A stretch of DNA of 64,000 bases from Geomobilimonas luticola (lineage in GTDB: Bacteria > Desulfobacterota > Desulfuromonadia > Geobacterales > Geobacteraceae), in assembly GCF_018476905.1 (NCBI RefSeq), contig NZ_JAHCVK010000002.1, positions 124,001 to 188,000 on the forward strand, read 5' to 3'. Positions 15,790-24,129 of the stretch are shown in pieces. Each line of letters begins with the position of its first letter. The first letter of the stretch is position 1. A program made the translations under genes and the position numbers. The notes below the pieces were generated by a model. That model had not been told where the DNA came from, made no database searches, and saw nothing but the letters and a program-made list of their open reading frames with translations.

Positions 15790-17790
15790 ATGCCCTGGAT
15801 TCAGACCTACACACCCTTGGGGGGGAGCCTGGGATTGTCGGCCCTGGTGGCAGCCATTCCCCTCGTCGTCATCTTCGTCTGCCTTGCCCTCCTGAAAATG
15901 AAGGCCCACCGGGCGGCTCTCCTGGCCGTCGGTTCGGCCATCGTCATTGCCATCGGCGTGTGGGGGATGCCGGCCAAGCTGGCCGCCCTCGCCACCCTCC
16001 AGGGGGCTGCGTTCGGACTCTTTCCGGTATTCTACATCGTTATCACGACCCTCTTTCTCTATAATATAACCGTCAAGGGGGGGCAGTTCGAGGTCATCCG
16101 CGCCTCCCTGGCCGGCGTCACCGGCGACCGCCGTTTGCAGGCGCTTCTCATAGCCTTCTGCTTCGGTGCGTTCATCGAGGGGGCAGCCGGTTTCGGCACG
16201 CCGGTCGCCATCGCAGGTGCCACCCTGGTAGGTCTCGGCTTCCGTCCTCTCTATGCAGCCGGTGTCTGTCTCGTGGCCAATACCGCGCCGGTTGCCTTCG
16301 GGGCCATAGGTATCCCGGTCGTCGCCCTTGCCGGCGTCATGGGGTACGGCGATGACGGGATGATGAAGCTCTCCACCATGGTCGGTCGCCAGTTGCCGTT
16401 CATCTCGGTCATTATCCCGTTTTACGTCATTCTCATCATGGTGGGGTGGAAGAAGACCATCGAGGTGCTGCCGGCGATCGTAACCTGCGGTGTTACCTTT
16501 GCCGTCACCCAGTGGGCGACCGCCAGTTATCTCGGTCCCTACCTTCCCGATATCACCGCCTCCCTCGTCGCCATGGTCTCCCTGGTGCTGCTGCTCCGCG
16601 TCTGGCACCCCAAGGAAAACTGGACCTTCGACCACGAGCCGGAATTTGCGGGAAAGGAGCAGCATCACTACACCGCCGCAGAGGTTTTCCGCGCCTGGGC
16701 TCCCTATCTTGCCCTCACCATCATGGTCCTTCTCTGGGGGATTCCTTCCATCAAGACAGCTCTCGACAAGAGCAAGGTGGTCATCACTGTCGATGGTCTC
16801 CATAACAACATCGTCAAGAAAGTCTCCAAGCCCGAGGACGGCCTGAAAAAAGCAGCCGCTGTCACGGCAGAGATCGACAGGCAGCTTGCTCTCCTTTCCC
16901 CGGCAGACACCAAACAAGCTGCCCTTGCGGCGAAGCTGGCCGAACTGAAGGGGCTGGAGGAGTTGGTCATCCCTGTGGAGCAGGGTCTTTCGGGGAAGGG
17001 GGCGGTGCTTCCCGAAGAGCGGCTCAAAGGATTCGACGCTGTCGCCAAGAAAAGGGATGATATCCAGAAAATGGTCAAGGAACTGACAACTGTCAGTGTC
17101 GCTGCCGGCGGCAGTATCCCGGCACCGGCAGTGGCCGCGGCTGTCCCTGTCATCGGCAAGGACCAGTTCAAACCGCTGAACAAGGCCCTTGCAGACCAGC
17201 TTCCCATCAAGGTAGCGGCCCAGTACAACTTCAACTTCATGTCTGCCGCCGGCACCGCTATCCTCATCGCCGCACTGCTCTCCGCGCTTCTCTGCGGCGT
17301 AAGCATGGGTGATACCGCGAAGATCGCCGGAAAAACCCTCGTGGACATGCGCTTTCCGGCACTTACCGTCGCCTCGGTTCTCGGCCTGGCCTATATCATG
17401 AACGCCGCCGGCATGACCAACTGCCTCGGCCTCGTGTTCACCAAGACCGGACACTGGTTCCCGTTCATCGCGCCGTTCCTCGGCTGGCTGGGTGTCTTCC
17501 TGACCGGCTCCGACACCTCCAGCAACGTCCTCTTCGGCGGCCTGCAGAAGGCGACGGCCGAACAGCTCGGCATCAGCCCGATCCTTACCGGGGCAGCCAA
17601 TACGAGCGGCGGCGTCATGGGGAAAATGATCTCACCCCAGTCCCTGGCCGTGGCCTGCGCCGCCACCGGCATGGTGGGAGAAGAGGGGACCCTGTTCCGG
17701 TTCACCCTGAAGCACTCCCTCTTTCTGACGGTGCTAGTGGGGATTATTGTATATCTACAAGCTTACGTCCTCCAGTGGATGATCCCATAA
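15790..17790 (+). CDS. lldP: L-lactate permease LldP family
   Basis: A 666-residue membrane transporter for lactate (and probably glycolate). The family core is clear: LIAFCFGAFIEGAAGFGTPVAI (spanning two adjacent motifs) around residue 120, VANTAPVAFGAIGIPV, and the C-terminal SDTSSNVLFGGLQ and ANTSGGVMGKMISPQS. Most LldP proteins are near 550 residues; here a hydrophilic, Lys/Ala-rich insert of roughly 150 residues (about 325-478) separates two membrane halves. ATG 15790 follows AAAAGGAGAAACTACG. It diverges from lutC and precedes the GlcD/GlcF-like genes, so import and oxidation of lactate are genetically linked. Confidence 0.93.
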   Translation: MPWIQTYTPLGGSLGLSALVAAIPLVVIFVCLALLKMKAHRAALLAVGSAIVIAIGVWGMPAKLAALATLQGAAFGLFPVFYIVITTLFLYNITVKGGQFEVIRASLAGVTGDRRLQALLIAFCFGAFIEGAAGFGTPVAIAGATLVGLGFRPLYAAGVCLVANTAPVAFGAIGIPVVALAGVMGYGDDGMMKLSTMVGRQLPFISVIIPFYVILIMVGWKKTIEVLPAIVTCGVTFAVTQWATASYLGPYLPDITASLVAMVSLVLLLRVWHPKENWTFDHEPEFAGKEQHHYTAAEVFRAWAPYLALTIMVLLWGIPSIKTALDKSKVVITVDGLHNNIVKKVSKPEDGLKKAAAVTAEIDRQLALLSPADTKQAALAAKLAELKGLEELVIPVEQGLSGKGAVLPEERLKGFDAVAKKRDDIQKMVKELTTVSVAAGGSIPAPAVAAAVPVIGKDQFKPLNKALADQLPIKVAAQYNFNFMSAAGTAILIAALLSALLCGVSMGDTAKIAGKTLVDMRFPALTVASVLGLAYIMNAAGMTNCLGLVFTKTGHWFPFIAPFLGWLGVFLTGSDTSSNVLFGGLQKATAEQLGISPILTGAANTSGGVMGKMISPQSLAVACAATGMVGEEGTLFRFTLKHSLFLTVLVGIIVYLQAYVLQWMIP

Positions 17791-17802
17791 CTCGAACATT
17801 CT

Positions 17803-17859
17803 CCCTCACCCGGCCTGACGGCCACCCTCTCCCAAGGGGAGAGGGGCTGGGGGTGAGGG
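17803..17859. repeat. CCCTCACC...GGTGAGGG nested palindromic repeat
   Basis: The outer arms CCCTCACC (17803-17810) and GGTGAGGG (17852-17859) enclose an inner hairpin CCCTCTCCC-AA-GGGGAGAGG. It lies in the 81-bp gap between lldP and the GlcD-like gene, 12 bp before the start codon, and might limit expression of the downstream genes. Confidence 0.75.
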
Positions 17860-17871
17860 GCGAGGTAATGT

Positions 17872-19242
17872 ATGAAACAGTCATTTATAAACGACTTGCA
17901 GAAGATCGTCGGCGAGCAATTCACCCTTTCCGACAAGGAGTCGCTGGCGGTGTACGGCTACGACTCCACACCGGAGCTGGAGAGCCTTCCCGGGGCGGTG
18001 GTGCTTCCCGGTTCGACGGAGGAGGTCAGCAGGGTCGTGGCCCTCTGCCATGATGCGGGCGTCAGTGTCACCCCCCGCGGTTCGGGTACCAACCTTTCCG
18101 GCGGTTCCCTCTCCGCCGGTGGCGTGGTGCTCCAGACGAGCCGCCTGAACCGGGTCGTGGAGATCGACGAGGAGAACCTGACCGCCACGGTTGAAACCGG
18201 GGTCATCACCAGTGCCCTCCACCGGGACGTGGAGGGGCGGGGGCTCTTCTACCCCCCCGACCCGGGGAGCATGAATATCTCCACCATGGGGGGGAACGTG
18301 GCGGAGAACTCGGGGGGGCTGCGGGGGCTCAAGTACGGCGTCACGTCGGACTACGTCATGGGGCTTACCACCATCCTGCCGGACGGGGTGCTCCTGAAAA
18401 CGGGAGGGAAGGCGGTCAAGAACGTGGCGGGGTACAACCTGAACGATCTTCTTGTTTCGTCCGAGGGGACCCTGGGGGTTTTCACCGAGGTTATGGTCAG
18501 GCTGATCCCCAAGCCCCCGGCGAAAAAGACAATGCTCGTCCATTTCCCCGAGCTGGAGCAGGCGGCACTGACCGTCTCCCGTATCATTGCCGCCCGGATC
18601 ATCCCGGCCACCCTGGAATTTCTGGACAGGGTGACCATCAGGTGCGTGGAGGATTACGCCAGGGTCGGGCTGCCGCTGGACGTGGAGGCGGTGCTCCTCA
18701 TCGAGGTGGACGGCCACCCGGCGGTGGTGGAGGAGGATGCCGCGGCCATCCGGGCCATCTGCGAAAAGCACCGCTGCTCCTTCTTCCAGACCGCTGCCAC
18801 GGCAGAGGAGGCGCTGAAGCTCGCCACCGCCCGGCGGGTGGCCCTTTCCGCCCTGGCCCGAGTCAAGCCGACCACCATCCTGGAGGACGCCACCGTCCCC
18901 CGGAGCTGCATCGCCCCCATGGTGAAGCTGATCCAGGAGACCGCCCGGAAATACGACCTCACCATCGGCACCTTCGGTCATGCGGGGGACGGCAACCTCC
19001 ATCCCACCTGCCTGACCGACGAGCGGGACAAGGACGAGATCGCCCGGGCTCACCAGGCGTTTGCCGAGATCTTCGATGCCGCCATCGCCATGGGGGGGAC
19101 CATCACCGGGGAGCACGGCGTCGGGCTGGCGAAGAAGAAGTACCTGCCGAAGCTGGTGGGGGAGGCAGGGGTCAGGGTGATGCGGAATATCAAGGAATCA
19201 TTTGATCCGAAGGGGATTCTCAATCCCGGCAAAGTGTTTTAA
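17872..19242 (+). CDS. glcD: FAD-linked oxidase, GlcD/D-lactate dehydrogenase type
   Basis: A 456-residue VAO/PCMH flavoprotein. The FAD-binding PCMH region includes SVTPRGSGTNLSGGS and GSMNISTMGGNVAENSGG. The C-terminal FAD-linked oxidase domain ends with GTFGHAGDGNLHP and GEHGVGLAKKKYLP, as in GlcD and D-lactate dehydrogenases. With the Fe-S protein encoded next it would oxidise D-lactate or glycolate and pass electrons to quinone. The lactate permease upstream favours D-lactate, complementing the L-lactate-type Lut proteins. ATG 17872 lies just after a repeat; no good ribosome site apart from GAGG at 17862. Confidence 0.9.
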   Translation: MKQSFINDLQKIVGEQFTLSDKESLAVYGYDSTPELESLPGAVVLPGSTEEVSRVVALCHDAGVSVTPRGSGTNLSGGSLSAGGVVLQTSRLNRVVEIDEENLTATVETGVITSALHRDVEGRGLFYPPDPGSMNISTMGGNVAENSGGLRGLKYGVTSDYVMGLTTILPDGVLLKTGGKAVKNVAGYNLNDLLVSSEGTLGVFTEVMVRLIPKPPAKKTMLVHFPELEQAALTVSRIIAARIIPATLEFLDRVTIRCVEDYARVGLPLDVEAVLLIEVDGHPAVVEEDAAAIRAICEKHRCSFFQTAATAEEALKLATARRVALSALARVKPTTILEDATVPRSCIAPMVKLIQETARKYDLTIGTFGHAGDGNLHPTCLTDERDKDEIARAHQAFAEIFDAAIAMGGTITGEHGVGLAKKKYLPKLVGEAGVRVMRNIKESFDPKGILNPGKVF

Positions 19243-19245
19243 AAC

Positions 19246-19312
19246 GGGGACCGGTAATCAGGGACCGGTAAGATTTTACTGGTCCCGGGTCCCCAGTCCC
19301 GGGTTACGGGGT
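19246..19312. repeat. GGGACCGG palindromic repeat between glcD and glcF
   Basis: GGGACCGGTAA (19261-19271) pairs with TTACTGGTCCC (19276-19286) around GATT; further GGGACC and GGTCCCCAGTCCC units flank it. It belongs to the family found at 8042, 13258 and 13651. Confidence 0.65.
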
Positions 19313-19317
19313 TTCCA

Positions 19318-20559
19318 ATGGATTACGAAAAACTGATCAACTGCATGCGCTGCGGCATGTGCCTCCCCCACTGCCCGACCTACAAGGAAACTTTCCTGGA
19401 GACCGCCTCCCCCCGGGGGAGGGTGGCGCTGGTGCGGAAATTCCAGAAAGGGGATCTGGCGGCGAGCGAACGGTTCCTGGACTACCTCTCCCTCTGCCTC
19501 GACTGCCAGGCCTGCGCGTCCGCCTGCCCTTGCGGGGTGAATGCTGGCGAGTTGGTGGCCGAGTTCAAGTGCGAAAAGAAGGAACGGGACGGGCTCTCGT
19601 TCATGGAAGAGCTGGTTCTGCGCCGGCTCCTCCCCCATCCGGACCGCCTGGAGACCGCCGCGTCCCCCCTGAAGCTCTACCAGCGCTCCGGCCTGCAGAA
19701 GGTGGTGCGCAAGCTCGGACTCCTCAAGATGTTCCCCCCCGGCCTGTCGCGGATGGAAGGGCTTCTCCCCGAACTGCCGGCGCAACCGCTCCGACGGACC
19801 CTGCAGGAAGTGACGCCTGCCCAGGGGGAGGAGCGGGGGACCGTCGGCTTTTTCCTCGGCTGCGTCATGAGCCTGGTCTTTTCCGAGGCGAGCTTCGCCA
19901 CCGTTCAGCTCCTTTCCGCCATGGGCTACCGGGTCATCACCCCCAAGGCCCAGAAATGCTGCGGCGCACCCAACATGCTTGCCGCCGACCGGCGGGGGAT
20001 GGAAGAGATGGCGCGGTTCAACGTGGAACTGTTCAGCAGTTACGACCTGGACTTCATCGTCACCGACTGCGGCGGCTGCGGCGCCGAGCTGAAGAAATAC
20101 GGCCACCACTTGGGTGGTGATGGCCACGCGGCGGTATTCAGCGGCAAGGTGCGGGACATCTCCCAGGTGCTCTACGAGGGGAGGGGACTGCTCGGGGAGA
20201 AGCTGAAACCTCTGCCGCACCGGGTCACTTACCACGACCCCTGCCATATCGCCCATTGCCAGGGTATACGGCACGAGCCGCGGCAGCTGCTTAAAATGAT
20301 ACCGGGTCTCGACTACCGGGAGCTTGCCGATGCGGACGCCTGCTGCGGCAGCGCTGGCACCTACAACATCGAGCGGCCGGAGATGGCCGACCGGGTGCTC
20401 CGGCGCAAGCTCGATACGGTCCTCAAAACCGGCGCCGACTACCTGGTGACGAGCAATCCCGGCTGTCTGTTGCAGCTTAAGCAGGCCCTTGCCCAAACGG
20501 AACCTCAGGTCCGGGTTATCCATCTGACCGAACTGTTGCAGGCGAGCATGAACGGTTGA
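19318..20559 (+). CDS. glcF: Fe-S subunit, GlcF/GlpC type (two CCG domains)
   Basis: A 413-residue Fe-S protein that should carry electrons from the GlcD-like flavoprotein to the membrane pool. N-terminal [4Fe-4S] motifs use Cys9/12/15/19 and Cys60/63/66/70 (the second reads CLDCQACASACPCG). Two CCG cysteine-rich domains follow, with KCCGAPN near 219, DCGGCGAE near 250, HDPCHIAHCQG near 307 and ACCGSAGTY near 340. The start ATG 19318 comes 75 bp after glcD, beyond a palindromic repeat. Length matches GlcF. Confidence 0.9.
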   Translation: MDYEKLINCMRCGMCLPHCPTYKETFLETASPRGRVALVRKFQKGDLAASERFLDYLSLCLDCQACASACPCGVNAGELVAEFKCEKKERDGLSFMEELVLRRLLPHPDRLETAASPLKLYQRSGLQKVVRKLGLLKMFPPGLSRMEGLLPELPAQPLRRTLQEVTPAQGEERGTVGFFLGCVMSLVFSEASFATVQLLSAMGYRVITPKAQKCCGAPNMLAADRRGMEEMARFNVELFSSYDLDFIVTDCGGCGAELKKYGHHLGGDGHAAVFSGKVRDISQVLYEGRGLLGEKLKPLPHRVTYHDPCHIAHCQGIRHEPRQLLKMIPGLDYRELADADACCGSAGTYNIERPEMADRVLRRKLDTVLKTGADYLVTSNPGCLLQLKQALAQTEPQVRVIHLTELLQASMNG

Positions 20560-20574
20560 TCTGCCGTAATCTTG

Positions 20575-20603
20575 TTGCCATCGGCGGGGTAATGTAGTAT
20601 TAA
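20575..20603 (+). promoter_or_regulatory. Probable promoter of the FadR-family regulator
   Basis: TTGCCA (20575-20580), 17 bp, TATTAA (20598-20603). The predicted start of transcription (about 20610) falls inside the ascending arm of the terminator hairpin at 20602-20630, so transcripts from this promoter could not form it. Confidence 0.5.
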
Positions 20604-20630
20604 AAAGGACTGAAATTAGTCCTTTTTTTT
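20602..20630 (+). terminator. Intrinsic terminator after glcF
   Basis: AAAAAGGACT (20602-20611) pairs with AGTCCTTTTT (20618-20627) around GAAATT, with the T tract continuing to 20630. It should end the lldP-glcD-glcF transcript 12 bp before the regulator's start codon. Confidence 0.85.
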
Positions 20631-20641
20631 ATTGGAACCGT

Positions 20642-21361
20642 ATGAATTTCAAACCGATCAAACCGAAGAAGGTTTCCACCCAGATAGCGGACCAGATCCG
20701 TACCTCGATCCTGGCCGGAGAGTTTAATCCCGGCGACAAGCTCCCCCCCGAACGGGAACTGGCGGAGATGTTCGGCGTCTCCCGTCCGTCGGTGCGGGAG
20801 GCCCTCAACATGCTGGCGGCATCGGGCCTGGTTGAGTCCTACCAGGGGGGAGGGACGGTGGTAAAGTCCCTGGTGGAGACCTCTGCCGGCAATACGCTCT
20901 CCGATCTCATCAAGGTGGAGCGGGAGCGGGCACTGGACGTCGTTGAAGTCCGAAAAGGGATGGAGACCTGGACCGCCTATTATGCGGCCCAGCGGGCCCT
21001 TCCCGAGGATGTGCGGAAGCTGGAGGAAATCGTTGCCCAGATGGAGCGGAACCTTGACGGAATGAAGCCGTCCCAGGACCTGGACGCCAATTTCCACATC
21101 ATCATTGCCCGCGCCACCCACAACGTGGTCTGGCAGCACCTCATGCAGAGCATCTTCGATGCCATGCAGGAGTTCCAGAACAGCGTCTGGCGGGCGGTTT
21201 ACATAACCGAAGAAGACCACCGCCTGCTGTTCGGCCAGCACCAGGCCATCTTTCTTGCCATCAGGGACCGGGCGCCGGAACGGGCTCGTGATGCCATGCT
21301 GACCCATCTCTCCTTCGCCGAGCAGCGGAGCAGCCTCTACGTCCGGCAGACAAAAGCCTGA
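20642..21361 (+). CDS. lldR: GntR/FadR-family regulator, LldR-like
   Basis: A 239-residue repressor. Residues 1-75 form the GntR winged helix (QIADQIRTSILAGEFNPGDKLPPERELAEMFGVSRPSVREAL, read here in parts). The FCD domain follows, with metal-ligand residues in DANFHIIIARATHN and the C-terminal GQHQAIFLAIRDR. Recognition-helix residues SRPSVREAL are those of FadR/PdhR/LldR proteins, whose sites match the two palindromes found at 15550 and 15658. Position at the end of the lactate cluster supports a lactate-responsive repressor. No good ribosome site precedes ATG 20642. Confidence 0.85.
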   Translation: MNFKPIKPKKVSTQIADQIRTSILAGEFNPGDKLPPERELAEMFGVSRPSVREALNMLAASGLVESYQGGGTVVKSLVETSAGNTLSDLIKVERERALDVVEVRKGMETWTAYYAAQRALPEDVRKLEEIVAQMERNLDGMKPSQDLDANFHIIIARATHNVVWQHLMQSIFDAMQEFQNSVWRAVYITEEDHRLLFGQHQAIFLAIRDRAPERARDAMLTHLSFAEQRSSLYVRQTKA

Positions 21362-21382
21362 TCAGGCACCTCAACATGGAAA

Positions 21383-21410
21383 AAGCCCACCCGCTACGGC
21401 AAGTGGGCTT
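21383..21410 (+). terminator. Terminator-like hairpin after the regulator
   Basis: AAGCCCAC (21383-21390) pairs with GTGGGCTT (21403-21410), followed by CAAAACC rather than a T run. A second small palindrome, CCCCCTT-GCC-AAGGGGG (21479-21495), lies further on. Confidence 0.5.
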
Positions 21411-21522
21411 CAAAACCTCAAGCGCATATCCTGCAAAAACTCCTCGAACCATCTAACAGCCCAATTTTACCCCTGACTCCCCCTTGCCAAGGGGGGAAGC
21501 CTTGAAGCCTCCCCTGGATTCT

Positions 21523-21550
21523 TTGACAATCCCGAAATTTTGACTACTCT
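21523..21550 (+). promoter_or_regulatory. Probable promoter of the acyl-activating fusion gene
   Basis: TTGACA (21523-21528), 16 bp, TACTCT (21545-21550), 36 bp before the ATG at 21587. Confidence 0.45.
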
Positions 21551-21586
21551 TGCTAGTACGCCATCAAGCTTTCGCCAAGGAGCCCG

Positions 21587-24061
21587 ATGCAGACCCTGCT
21601 TGACCTGTTCCACACGTTCCCACCCCGCGGAGATCGTTGCGCCCTGGTCTTTCGCACCGGCGTCCGCCGCCTCTCCCTTTCCTACCGGGAACTCGCCGAT
21701 TTGTCCCTCCGGATGAACCGGTGGCTGGCTGCTCAGGGGGTAGGAGCGGGTGACCGGGTGGTGCTCTGGGGGCCCAACTCACCCTGGTGGGTGGTTGCCT
21801 TCTGGGGGCTTGCGGCCCGGGGGGCGGTGGTGGTCCCGGTGGATTTCATGTCGGGGCGGGAGCGGGCTGAAACCATCGCCCGGCTGACTGATGCCCGGCT
21901 GGTCATCCAGAGCCGCTTCAAGGGTGAGCGGCTGACCGGTTGGTCGACGGTCATGCTGGAAGAGTTGCCCTACCTCCTTGCCGAAACGCCTCCCTTGGCG
22001 GACACCGCAACCCCGAACCCGGACGACACGGCCCAGCTCATCTACACCTCGGGGACCACCGGCAACCCCAAGGGGGTGATCCTCACCCACCGCAACCTCA
22101 TGGCCAATCTCCTCCAGGTGAACCGGCATATTCCCGTCGTGACGGAGCGGTTCCGATTTCTCTCCCTGCTCCCCCTCTCCCACATGTTCGAGCAGATGGG
22201 GGGCTTTTTCACCCCTCTTTTTCGGGGGAGCGCCATCGTCTACCTCCGTACTCTCAAGCCGTCGGCCATCATGGAGGCGCTAGGGGAGGAGGATGTCTAC
22301 GCCGTCATTGCCGTCCCCCGTCTGCTGCAGCTGTTGCAGAACTCCATCGTGCGGGAGCTGGCGGCGCGGCATCTGGAAAAGCCGGTCGGCTGGCTGTTGG
22401 AACGTTCGGCGAGGCTTTCCCCGGGTACCAGGAAACGGCTCTTTTTTCCCATCCAGCGCAAGTTCGGTTCCCATTTCACCCTCTTTGTCTCCGGCGGTGC
22501 TCCCCTCGACCCTGCGGTGTTCCGGTTCTGGAGTGGTCTCGGGTTCACGGTGGTGGAGGGGTACGGGCTGACCGAGTGCGCGCCGGTGCTGACCGCCAAC
22601 ACCATGGAGCGGCAGCTGGTCGGGTCGGTCGGTGTGCCGCTGCCGGGGGTGGAGATCAGGCTCGAAGACCGCCAGGTGCTGGCCCGTGGCGAGAACGTAT
22701 TCCCCGGTTATTACGGTAACGACGATGCTACCCGCGCCGCATTCACGCAGGACGGCTGGTTTCGCACCGGCGACCTGGGGGAACTGGACGGGGAGGGGTG
22801 GCTTCATATACGGGGACGGGAGAAGGAGCTCATCGTCACGGGGGCGGGGATCAACGTCTATCCCGACGAGGTAGAAGGGGTCCTCGGGCGGGTGAAGGGG
22901 GTGGGGGAGGGGTGCGTGATCGGCCTCGACCGGGGAGGAGGGGAGGAGGTGCATGCGGTCCTCATCCTGGATGGGAGTGGCCGTCCCGCTGACGAGATCG
23001 TCCGGGAGGCCAATGCCGGCCTGGATACGCTGCACCAGATCACCGGCTTTTCCCTCTGGCCCGAGGCGGAATTCCCCAAGACCACCACCCTCAAGGTCCG
23101 CAAGTTCCTGGTGAAGGAAAAGCTCCAGCAGGGGCGCGGAGTTACGGGAGGTGTGGCGGCGGACCTCCTTGTCGCTCTCATTGCCCGGGCCACCGGGGCT
23201 CCCCCCGCGGAGATCCGCGAGGAATCGCTGCTGGTTACCGACCTGGGGCTTACCTCCATAGGCCGGCTGGAACTGGTCAATTCCCTGGAACAGGAGTTCC
23301 GTCTTGACCTGGAGGATTCCCTCATCGGTCCCCAGACCCGGGTGAGCGATCTGCGCACCATCGTCGCCCGACGGGAGAAGGTGGAAAGTCGCGACCGTTT
23401 CCGGTTCTGGCCCAACCGCCCTTGGGGGCGTCTCATCCGGATGGCCTGCGACTTTCTCATCCATCGGCCGCTCCTCGCCTGCTTCGTCAGGCTGCGGGTA
23501 GAGGGAGGGGAGCGGCTGGCAGGTCTGGATGGTCCGGTGTTGTTTGCCGCCAACCACCTGAGCTATTTCGACCAGCCGACCATCATGTCTGCCCTGCCAG
23601 GCTCCCTGCGCTACCGGACCGCCACGGCAGTCTGGGCCGAGTTCTTCTTCCAGAATTTCCGCAACATCTTCCAGCAGCTCTGGAAGCGGTCAACGTACGA
23701 GTACGGCACCATCGCCCTCAACCTCTTTCCCCTCCCCCAGACCCGCGGTTTCCGGAGTTCTCTCCGTTTCATGGGGCGGCTGGCGGACCATGGTGTCAAC
23801 CTGCTGGTCTTCCCGGAAGGGGAGCGGTCGAAGGACGGCAGTCTGCTTCCCTTCAAGCAGGGGCTCGGCATCATGGTCCAGGAATTGGAGATGCCGGTGG
23901 TGCCGGTCAGGATACGGGGACTTGAGTATGTCTACCCCCGCGGGGCGCTCTGGCCGAAGCGGGGTGACGTGATGGTCACCTTCGGCGAGCCCCTCCGTTT
24001 CCGGGGGGAAGGGGCGGAGGAGATCGTTGCCGCGACGCGGCGGGCGATAGAGGAGTTGTGA
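21587..24061 (+). CDS. AMP-forming acyl synthetase - acyl carrier - PlsC acyltransferase fusion
   Basis: An 824-residue three-part enzyme. Residues 1-510 are an ANL adenylating domain (YTSGTTGNPKG at 153-163, GYGLTECAPV, GWFRTGDLGELD). A carrier domain follows with Ser557 in DLGLTSIGRLE as the expected phosphopantetheine site. The C-terminal part is a PlsC/LPLAT acyltransferase with the catalytic NHLSYFD (His657, Asp662) and FPEGERSKDG. This implies that a fatty acid is activated, loaded on the built-in carrier and transferred to a lysophospholipid or glycerolipid. It resembles Aas, but Aas has the acyltransferase first and no carrier domain. ATG 21587 follows AAGGAGCCCG. Confidence 0.85.
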   Translation: MQTLLDLFHTFPPRGDRCALVFRTGVRRLSLSYRELADLSLRMNRWLAAQGVGAGDRVVLWGPNSPWWVVAFWGLAARGAVVVPVDFMSGRERAETIARLTDARLVIQSRFKGERLTGWSTVMLEELPYLLAETPPLADTATPNPDDTAQLIYTSGTTGNPKGVILTHRNLMANLLQVNRHIPVVTERFRFLSLLPLSHMFEQMGGFFTPLFRGSAIVYLRTLKPSAIMEALGEEDVYAVIAVPRLLQLLQNSIVRELAARHLEKPVGWLLERSARLSPGTRKRLFFPIQRKFGSHFTLFVSGGAPLDPAVFRFWSGLGFTVVEGYGLTECAPVLTANTMERQLVGSVGVPLPGVEIRLEDRQVLARGENVFPGYYGNDDATRAAFTQDGWFRTGDLGELDGEGWLHIRGREKELIVTGAGINVYPDEVEGVLGRVKGVGEGCVIGLDRGGGEEVHAVLILDGSGRPADEIVREANAGLDTLHQITGFSLWPEAEFPKTTTLKVRKFLVKEKLQQGRGVTGGVAADLLVALIARATGAPPAEIREESLLVTDLGLTSIGRLELVNSLEQEFRLDLEDSLIGPQTRVSDLRTIVARREKVESRDRFRFWPNRPWGRLIRMACDFLIHRPLLACFVRLRVEGGERLAGLDGPVLFAANHLSYFDQPTIMSALPGSLRYRTATAVWAEFFFQNFRNIFQQLWKRSTYEYGTIALNLFPLPQTRGFRSSLRFMGRLADHGVNLLVFPEGERSKDGSLLPFKQGLGIMVQELEMPVVPVRIRGLEYVYPRGALWPKRGDVMVTFGEPLRFRGEGAEEIVAATRRAIEEL

Positions 24062-24129
24062 CATTAGTTCATTGGGGACGTAGAGGGCATAGAGGACGCA
24101 GAAGACATTACGTCTGAAGGATTCGGGCC

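Noticed and set aside
15766-17454. 562-codon open frame on the minus strand
   Set aside because: Antisense to lldP; a product rich in Gly, Asp and Arg with no membrane segments or motifs.
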